Part shown: in pieces, positions 58,591 to 64,000 of the stretch
How positions within the stretch are numbered: position 1 is the first letter of the stretch
Layout: each line of letters opens with the position of its first letter
Source of the DNA: Lactiplantibacillus daowaiensis
Lineage (GTDB): Bacteria > Bacillota > Bacilli > Lactobacillales > Lactobacillaceae
Reading direction: 5' to 3'
Assembly: GCF_005405085.1 (NCBI RefSeq)
Contig: NZ_BJDJ01000001.1
Coordinates: forward strand, 62,001-126,000
Length of the DNA: 64,000 bases
The notes under the pieces: generated by a model
The model's database searches: none
Told to the model about the DNA's origin: nothing
Seen by the model: only the letters and a program-made list of their open reading frames with translations
Translations under genes and position numbers: made by a program

Positions 58591-59396
58591 AGACCCGTTT
58601 TAAATGGCGTAACTTATATCTGTGGTTAGTCTTTATCATCTTATACGCTCCGATTATCTTTTTGATTGTTTATTCGTTCAGTCAAGGGACCACCATGAAT
58701 AACTTCCACGGCTTTACTTGGTCACATTATCAAGATTTATTCGCAGATAGTCGCTTGATTGCAATTTTCTTAGATACGTTGTTAATTGCCCTTTTATCAT
58801 CCTTACTTGCAACAACGATTGGCACTTTAGGTGCTTTAGGCATCAATAATACGACCCGGCCGGTAACCAAAAGCACGTTACTTGCCTTGAATAATATCCT
58901 AATGGTCTCACCCGACGTGATTATCGGGGCCAGCTTTTTGATTTTCTTTACAGCTTTGAAAATTCCCTTAGGGTTTGGGTCGGTCTTATTGAGTCATATC
59001 GCCTTTTCAATTCCGATTGTGGTGTTGATGGTCTTGCCAAAGATTCAAGAAATGGGTACTAGTCTATTGGATGCGGCCGCTGACTTGGGCGCCAACAACT
59101 GGCAATTATTGAGTCAAGTCATCGTGCCATATATCATGCCTGGTATCTTCTCGGGCTTCTTTATGGCCTTGACCTACTCATTAGATGACTTTGCGGTAAC
59201 CTTTTTCGTCACTGGTAATGGTTTTACGACTTTGTCTGTCGAAATTTACTCCCGCGCACGCCAAGGCATCAACCTAGAAATCAACGCGCTATCTGGCTTG
59301 ATGTTCTTGTTGGCCTTAGTCTTGGTCATTGGTTATTACTTTATTAATCAATATAGTAGTCAACATCGTAAGGCAGTTAGGGGGCGGCGCGGATGA
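58587..59396 (+). CDS. potC: Spermidine/putrescine ABC transporter permease PotC
   Basis: 269 residues, six helices, with the EAA loop LLDAAADLGANNWQLLSQVIVPYIMPGI. Starts inside the potB stop and its own stop overlaps potD, so the four genes are translationally coupled. Confidence 0.94.
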   Translation: MKTRFKWRNLYLWLVFIILYAPIIFLIVYSFSQGTTMNNFHGFTWSHYQDLFADSRLIAIFLDTLLIALLSSLLATTIGTLGALGINNTTRPVTKSTLLALNNILMVSPDVIIGASFLIFFTALKIPLGFGSVLLSHIAFSIPIVVLMVLPKIQEMGTSLLDAAADLGANNWQLLSQVIVPYIMPGIFSGFFMALTYSLDDFAVTFFVTGNGFTTLSVEIYSRARQGINLEINALSGLMFLLALVLVIGYYFINQYSSQHRKAVRGRRG

Positions 59397-60463
59397 AAAA
59401 GCTCTTTAGCGCCATCATTGGCTTACTGTTAGTTTGCGGGCTGCTTGCATTTGGCGCTCACAGTTTGCAGACGAGTTCCGGCAGCACTGGTAAAAAAGTC
59501 TTGAATTTATATACTTGGGGTGATTACATTGATCCCAGCTTGTTGACCAAGTTTCAAAAGCAAACTGGCTACCACGTTAACGTCGAAACCTTCGACAGTA
59601 ACGAAGCGATGTTCACCAAAATCAAACAAGGTGGCACTAGCTATGATTTAACCGTTCCGAGTGACTACATGATCGAAAAGATGAAAGCTGCCCATTTATT
59701 ATTACCGTTAAATAAAAAGCGGCTGACCGGCATGCAAAATTATGATGCTCGCTTTATGAACTTGGCGTTTGACCGTCACAACAAGTATTCCGTGCCTTAC
59801 TTCTGGGGGACTTTAGGGATTATCTATAACGATAAGTATGTCAAACCGGGTAGTATCAAGCATTGGAACGACTTGTGGACGAAAAAGTACAGCAATAACA
59901 TCATGTTGATCGACAGTGCGCGTGATGTCATGGGGTTTGCCCTAGCGTCAATGAATCAATCCATGAACACGACTGATCCAGCGACTTTATTGGCGGCCAG
60001 AAATAAGCTCAATCGCCTATCACCGAATGTTAAAGCCGTCGTCGCTGACGAAATCAAAATGTACATGATTCAAAACGAAGCCGCAGTGGCCGTTGACTGG
60101 TCTGGTGAAGCGTCTGAAATGTTGGCTGGCAACTCACATTTACATTATGTCGTGCCGTCTGAAGGCAGTAACTTGTGGTTTGATAACTTAGTCATTCCCA
60201 AGACCGCTAAGCATTTCAATGCCATTTATGCGTTCTTGAACTTCATGAGTGAGCCCAAAAACGCCGCGCAAAATGCCGAATATATTGGCTATGCCACGCC
60301 TAACGCCAAAGCGAAGGCGTTATTACCTAAAGCGGTGCGTAACGACCGTCAATTTTATCCTGACAATCGGACCATCAGTCACTTACAAATCTATCAAGAT
60401 TTATCACCAGCTAAAGTTGGCTTATATAATGATCGTTATCTTGAATTCAAGATGCATCACTAA
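59393..60463 (+). CDS. potD: Spermidine/putrescine-binding protein PotD
   Basis: 356 residues. N-terminal hydrophobic segment (KLFSAIIGLLLVCGLLAFGA) is a signal or anchor; LVC is not a proper lipobox, so it may be membrane-tethered rather than a lipoprotein. The PotD/PotF fold follows: VLNLYTWGDYIDPSLLTKFQKQTGY, DLTVPSDYMIEKM, VDWSGEA and TPNAKAKALLP. It captures polyamine outside and delivers it to PotBC. Last gene of the operon, followed by a terminator. Confidence 0.94.
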   Translation: MKKLFSAIIGLLLVCGLLAFGAHSLQTSSGSTGKKVLNLYTWGDYIDPSLLTKFQKQTGYHVNVETFDSNEAMFTKIKQGGTSYDLTVPSDYMIEKMKAAHLLLPLNKKRLTGMQNYDARFMNLAFDRHNKYSVPYFWGTLGIIYNDKYVKPGSIKHWNDLWTKKYSNNIMLIDSARDVMGFALASMNQSMNTTDPATLLAARNKLNRLSPNVKAVVADEIKMYMIQNEAAVAVDWSGEASEMLAGNSHLHYVVPSEGSNLWFDNLVIPKTAKHFNAIYAFLNFMSEPKNAAQNAEYIGYATPNAKAKALLPKAVRNDRQFYPDNRTISHLQIYQDLSPAKVGLYNDRYLEFKMHH

Positions 60464-60486
60464 TTAAGTCGACCGTATCTCCAACT

Positions 60487-60518
60487 AATAAGGTCTCTCA
60501 ACGTGAGACCTTATTTTT
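60487..60518 (+). terminator. Terminator of pot operon
   Basis: ATAAGGTCTC / GAGACCTTAT, then T5. Confidence 0.9.
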
Positions 60519-60653
60519 GTACCTTCAATCCGCTCCCTGGCCAACGACGATGCTGATAGCTTAGTTCATAAACTTGTTTTGACAGCAGTTTGATCAGCGC
60601 TTTAGCGGTCAGGCATGCTACACTTAGATTATTAGACTAAGGAGAAAACTTCG

Positions 60654-61430
60654 ATGAAAACTTTTAAACGCGGTTGGGGTGCCGCCGTATTGCTCTTTAT
60701 TTTGGTCCCCGTCATGATGTTTGCCGCCGCTTGGTTCGTCAAATTAACCGGCTTATCTAGCCAAGTTTCTGGGCCGTTACAAGACGGTATCGTGCTGTTA
60801 GGTGCTTGGACGTATAATCGCTTCTTTGCTAAGGTCCCGATCCACTGGGGACACGTCCACCATTTAGGTGACCAATTGCGCTTAGCAGTCCCCGCTTTGA
60901 TTCTAGTGGGCTTGCTGGCAACCGCTAAACTCGTGCAATTATTCCAAACCCCATTTCAACCTTTGATGATTTTCTACCTCTGTTACGTCATCTTGATTGG
61001 CTTAACTGAAGAATTCGTCTTTCGTGGGGTCTTGATTCCATTGTTAGCACGTTCTTTACCGGGGAAGACATTAACCGTCATCATTTTGGATAGTGCTTTA
61101 TTTGGTGGCTTGCATCTGATCAATACGACCCAAATCTCATGGACTTATGTCCTGCCACAAATTTTATTCGCCATGGCTTTAGGCACATTCTTCGCTGGCC
61201 TTTACGTCAGCACCAACAACCTAATGTTGCCGATTATTTTGCACGCGGTGACCGATGTGTCGTTGATTACCCAATTGATCAATCATCCGACTAATTGGAA
61301 TAACTTCAACATTTCAACTTCGGCCTCAATGGCCGTCTCAGCATTTTACTTCATCATCTTGGTCATCGCGATTCTAGTCGTCAAAAACCAAGTCCGTGGC
61401 ATTACCATTCAAACTGAATTAAAGTCCTAA
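60654..61430 (+). CDS. CPBP (CAAX-type) intramembrane metalloprotease
   Basis: 258 residues, seven to eight helices. Abi/CPBP motifs: GLTEEFVFRGVLIP (EExxxR), FGGLHL and HAVTDVSL, giving the Glu and His ligands. In lactic acid bacteria these proteins act in bacteriocin immunity or processing; no bacteriocin gene is nearby. RBS AAGGAG. The catalytic residues are intact. Confidence 0.9.
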   Translation: MKTFKRGWGAAVLLFILVPVMMFAAAWFVKLTGLSSQVSGPLQDGIVLLGAWTYNRFFAKVPIHWGHVHHLGDQLRLAVPALILVGLLATAKLVQLFQTPFQPLMIFYLCYVILIGLTEEFVFRGVLIPLLARSLPGKTLTVIILDSALFGGLHLINTTQISWTYVLPQILFAMALGTFFAGLYVSTNNLMLPIILHAVTDVSLITQLINHPTNWNNFNISTSASMAVSAFYFIILVIAILVVKNQVRGITIQTELKS

Positions 61431-61431
61431 C

Positions 61432-61471
61432 AAAAACGTCGATTGACCAAACTGGTCAACCGGCGCTTTTT
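61432..61471. terminator. Bidirectional terminator
   Basis: AAAA-CGTCG-TTGACCA / TGGTCAA-CGGCG-TTTTT with two mismatched steps. Confidence 0.85.
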
Positions 61472-61475
61472 AGGC

Positions 61476-61733
61476 TCACAGTGCTGATAACACAAAGAAC
61501 TTGACTAGACTGATTACAACTAAACTCAAGGTGCCCCATAAACTCAAGCGACTCATCCAATCGGTTGCTGCCGTATCAGGAAATAACAAGAAGTGCCCGT
61601 TCAACAACACTAGCGCACTAAAAGCTAAGCCCCCGACTAGCCAACGATTAAAACTGAGACAGGTCACCCCTAACCAAATGCCGACCATCAATAAAAAGAA
61701 CCGTTGCAGTCGTTTATAAGTTGTCGCGCGCAT
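61476..61733 (-). CDS. Small membrane protein, three helices
   Basis: About 85 residues from ATG 61733 (AAGGGG 9 bases upstream). Three helices (about 12-30, 32-47, 60-83). No family recognised. Confidence 0.6.
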   Translation of the reverse strand: MRATTYKRLQRFFLLMVGIWLGVTCLSFNRWLVGGLAFSALVLLNGHFLLFPDTAATDWMSRLSLWGTLSLVVISLVKFFVLSAL

Positions 61734-61801
61734 CAGCACCATCCCCTTGGTACTTTGAGTTTAACCGCACGTCCTGCCAACTGACCAGCCGCAAACCTTG
61801 G

Positions 61802-62236
61802 TTACTTAACTGGCCGTTCAATACCTTGTTGCACATGAGCGGCTACTAGCGATAAGTCTTCAAATAAGACTTGCCGCTGTCCGGGCGTCAACTGATCAGT
61901 GACCAAGTCAGCACACCACTGCTCATACGCGTGTAATTCCGGATAAAGGGCTTCGCCGGCTTTAGTCGGATACAAGCAGCGGACCTTCTTATTATCTGGA
62001 TGGGTCGTTTTGACCACATAGCCTTTTTTGATCAGATTTTGGACGGCACGATAATTCGTCGTACGATCCATCTTCATCTGGTCGGCCAGTTGACTGAAAA
62101 ATAGGCCGGGTTGTTCACAAATTCGAATCAAATAAATAAATTGATTATTATTGAGACCATATTGGGCAAAGCGTTGATTACCTTCGTTCATAATCACCCG
62201 TGAAATCGTCCCCATTAATCTTAAGGTTGGAATCAT
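61802..62236 (-). CDS. MarR family transcriptional regulator
   Basis: 144 residues: MarR winged HTH (NNQFIYLIRICEQPGLFFSQLADQMKMDRTTNYRAVQNLIKKGYVVKTTHPDNKKVRCLYPTKAG). AGGAGCG precedes the ATG. Divergent from the ElaA-like acetyltransferase with a perfect palindrome between the two; likely regulates it and itself. Confidence 0.92.
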   Translation of the reverse strand: MIPTLRLMGTISRVIMNEGNQRFAQYGLNNNQFIYLIRICEQPGLFFSQLADQMKMDRTTNYRAVQNLIKKGYVVKTTHPDNKKVRCLYPTKAGEALYPELHAYEQWCADLVTDQLTPGQRQVLFEDLSLVAAHVQQGIERPVK

Positions 62237-62256
62237 CGCATAACGCTCCTATTTTT

Positions 62257-62272
62257 GATTGCATATGCAATC
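62257..62272. promoter_or_regulatory. Perfect 16-bp palindrome, probable MarR operator
   Basis: GATTGCATATGCAATC between marR and the acetyltransferase gene, 20 bases upstream of the marR ATG. Its core TTGCATATGCA recurs inside the acetyltransferase gene (about 62483-62493). Confidence 0.7.
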
Positions 62273-62315
62273 ATTAAGTGATAGACTTAAAAACATTCGA
62301 AAGGAAGTGCTCCTA

Positions 62316-62741
62316 ATGTGGCAAATTAAACGGTTTGCAGATCTAACGACCACTGAATTATACGCTATTTATCACTTGCGCGTCAAAACGTTCGTCGTTG
62401 AACAAAATCGGGTCTACCAAGAAGTCGACGAAATCGACCAACAAGCCATTCATATTTTTAAAGTGCTTGATCATAAAATTGTTGCATATGCACGTGTTTT
62501 TCAAGAAGGTGACCATTTATCGTTTGGTCGGGTCGTCGTCGATCAAATGCTGCGCGGTCAGCACTTGGGTGCCGACTTGATGGACCACGTCTTGGCGGTA
62601 GCCCATGACCAGTTCCCACAAGAAACCATTCAAATCGAAGCCCAGATTCAAGTTCAAGACTTTTACAAACGCTATCAGTTTCAACCTGTTGGGGCGCCTT
62701 TCTTATTCAACCACACCCCTCATATTAAAATGATCAAATAA
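62316..62741 (+). CDS. ElaA-like GNAT acetyltransferase
   Basis: About 141 residues from ATG 62316 (AAAGGAAG upstream; frame open to 62259). ElaA signature: FADLTTTELYAIYHLRVKTFVVEQNRVYQEVDEIDQQAIH, acetyl-CoA loop VVVDQMLRGQHLGADLMDH, and FYKRYQF. Function of ElaA unknown. Regulated by the divergent MarR, most likely. Confidence 0.9.
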   Translation: MWQIKRFADLTTTELYAIYHLRVKTFVVEQNRVYQEVDEIDQQAIHIFKVLDHKIVAYARVFQEGDHLSFGRVVVDQMLRGQHLGADLMDHVLAVAHDQFPQETIQIEAQIQVQDFYKRYQFQPVGAPFLFNHTPHIKMIK

Positions 62742-62825
62742 ACGGACCAGCACCTCACCTCGAGATGCCGATCCGCTTTTTGATTGTTGCTAATTTAAAC
62801 CCTTGTTTTCGCCCCACACATCTGT

Positions 62826-62859
62826 AAAAAAAGAACGCGGCAAGTTGCACGCGTTCTTC
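62826..62859 (-). terminator. Terminator of ackA
   Basis: AAGAACGCG / CGCGTTCTT, then T7 on the minus strand. Confidence 0.92.
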
Positions 62860-62873
62860 AAGTTTCATTTAAC

Positions 62874-64000
62874 TTATTTTGTCACTGGGGCCTTTTTCGT
62901 CAAGCGGGCCACATCACGCACAATCATTAACTCTTCGTTCGTAGGGACAACTAACACATCAACGGGTGCGCCATCTTGATTGATGATTTGTTCCTTACCA
63001 TGAACGTTATTCTTGGCATCGTCAACCGTGATGCCAAAGTAGCCTAATTGATCAGCAATCTTGGCGCGCATCGCAACTGAGTTTTCACCAACCCCAGCCG
63101 TAAAGGCAATCGCATCAACGCCGCCCATTTCGGCAATGTAACTCCCAACATACTTCACAACGCGGTTCGCAAAAATATCTAATGCCAATTGAGCTAACCG
63201 GTTCGTATCTTTGGCTTCATCTAAGTCACGCATATCAGGTGACAAGCCTGAAATACCTAGTAACCCTGACTTATTGTTCAAAATATCAATAAAGTCCTGC
63301 ACATCTGAGATGCCTAAATGCCGCATCAAGAATGGAATCAAGGACGCATCGATATCCCCTGACCGGGTACTCATCGTGATCCCAGCTAGTGGGGTAAAGC
63401 CCATCGAGGTATCCACCGCCTTGCCGTGGTCAAAAGCGGTAATGGATGCCCCTGACCCTAGATGTAAGGTGATCAACTTCATGTCATTTAAGTCTTTGCC
63501 CAAAATTTCAGCTGTCCGGTGCGCAACATAACGATGACTCGTGCCATGGGCGCCATATTTTCGGGCCCCAAATTGCTTGTAATAGTCATAAGGGATGCTG
63601 TATAAGTAGTTCACTTCTGGCATCGTTGCATACAACGACGTATCAAAGACAGCCACTTGAACTGTTTTTGGTAACAGTTGTTGGAAGACTTCGATATAGT
63701 AAGCTTGCGTCGGGTTATGTAATGGCGCATATTCCGATAAGTCTTTGATTTGCTTCAAAGTCGTTGGGGTAATGATGACGGAATCCTTAAAGTTTTCCCC
63801 ACCAGCCACGATCCGGTGACCGATCCCGGTAATTTCACTCAAATGCGTCAAAATACCGTCACTCTTTAACCGCGTTAAGACCATCGCAGCCGCTTCTTGG
63901 GCATCGATTTGATCTCTAGTTTCAGACTGCTTTTCACCGCCAGCCTTTTGGATAACGAACTTTGATTGTGGTAACCCTAAGCGATCGACCATCCCGGATG
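62874..64000 (-). CDS. ackA: Acetate kinase, N-terminus beyond window
   Basis: At least 372 residues; the frame continues past the window end, so about 20 N-terminal residues (the phosphate loop NAGSSS) are missing. Seen: FDTSLYATMPEVNYLYSIP, the KYGAHGTSHRYVA motif, HLGSGAS, GFTPLAGITMSTRSGDIDAS and FTAGVGENS, all active-site parts. It makes ATP and acetate from acetyl-phosphate, ending heterofermentative or aerobic acetate production. L. plantarum has several ack genes. The ATG at 63992 is an internal Met. Confidence 0.95.
   Translation of the reverse strand, partial: SGMVDRLGLPQSKFVIQKAGGEKQSETRDQIDAQEAAAMVLTRLKSDGILTHLSEITGIGHRIVAGGENFKDSVIITPTTLKQIKDLSEYAPLHNPTQAYYIEVFQQLLPKTVQVAVFDTSLYATMPEVNYLYSIPYDYYKQFGARKYGAHGTSHRYVAHRTAEILGKDLNDMKLITLHLGSGASITAFDHGKAVDTSMGFTPLAGITMSTRSGDIDASLIPFLMRHLGISDVQDFIDILNNKSGLLGISGLSPDMRDLDEAKDTNRLAQLALDIFANRVVKYVGSYIAEMGGVDAIAFTAGVGENSVAMRAKIADQLGYFGITVDDAKNNVHGKEQIINQDGAPVDVLVVPTNEELMIVRDVARLTKKAPVTK

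Noticed and set aside
61021-61260. Bacteriocin locus around the CPBP protease
   Set aside because: No double-glycine precursor peptide or dedicated exporter is near; the EExxxR protein alone is not enough.
1-64000. CRISPR array, tRNA, rRNA or prophage
   Set aside because: I saw no regularly spaced repeats, no tRNA-like cloverleaf with TTCRA loop, no rRNA sequence and no phage structural genes.

Overview
The window looks like a 64 kb piece of a Lactiplantibacillus plantarum-group chromosome. The support is low-to-moderate GC, purine-rich ribosome binding sites (AGGAGG/GGGG) before nearly every gene, and a gene order that matches, from memory, the L. plantarum WCFS1 segment running from acetate kinase and potABCD through acdH, fba, amtB and a multicopper oxidase to the choline/betaine transporter and a glutathione-reductase-like gene. 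I ran no database search, so the species is an inference. There is no prophage, CRISPR array, tRNA or rRNA. The only clear mobile element is one IS200/IS605-type insertion.

Layout. 0-5.8 kb: end of an MFS transporter, a sugar O-acetyltransferase, an operon of choline/betaine ABC transporter plus disulfide reductase (minus strand), and an Lrp regulator. 5.8-10 kb: a MacB-like ABC protein followed by a LuxR-type two-component system, with a strong terminator between them. 10.2-12.9 kb: two divergent membrane diguanylate cyclases. 12.9-24.7 kb: accessory metabolism (SDR, Gfo/Idh, nucleoside hydrolase), a WYL regulator with a divergent GyrI-like gene and a palindromic operator, small membrane peptides, a biotin-carrier protein that lacks its biotinyl lysine, an orphan HicB-like protein, an Rrf2 regulator, a DUF2075 ATPase and a PEBP protein. 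25-32 kb: DUF1304 protein, multicopper oxidase, matrixin protease, ribose-5-phosphate isomerase, a 730 bp AT-rich gap, amtB behind a GlnR box, and L-2-hydroxyisocaproate dehydrogenase. 32-43 kb: PadR-controlled drug exporter, dipeptidase, a candidate C-rich regulatory RNA at about 38.34-38.58 kb, an ABC-2 transporter with a divergent Xre regulator, and an NfeD-like/SPFH pair. 43.6-46.0 kb: IS200/IS605 element (tnpA, tnpB, probable omega RNA). 46-54 kb: surface protein, GPH sugar transporter, fba, acetaldehyde dehydrogenase, GntR-ABC operon. 54-64 kb: acetyltransferases, ASCH protein, a large palindromic intergenic element, Xre/cupin regulator with potABCD, CPBP protease, MarR regulator with ElaA-like acetyltransferase, and most of ackA.

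What deserves attention. (1) A plus-strand, roughly 235 nt transcript candidate: an extended -10 promoter, then six successive hairpins, most with C-rich anti-Shine-Dalgarno loops, then a terminator. It has the architecture of a multi-loop C-rich sRNA. (2) An IS element with a TnpB of 502 residues that keeps its RuvC D-E-D residues but has no zinc-finger cysteines, and whose presumed omega RNA guide reads into the promoter of a neighbouring surface-protein gene. (3) Two elaborate intergenic palindromic elements at 24.83-25.02 and 55.68-55.97 kb. (4) The AccB-like protein with Lys replaced by Gln.

Many regulatory sites are readable: GlnR box, CcpA cre sites, and palindromes next to PadR, MarR, WYL and Xre/cupin regulators. 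Carbon and nitrogen control (CcpA, GlnR) probably acts on fba/acdH, the multicopper oxidase and amtB.
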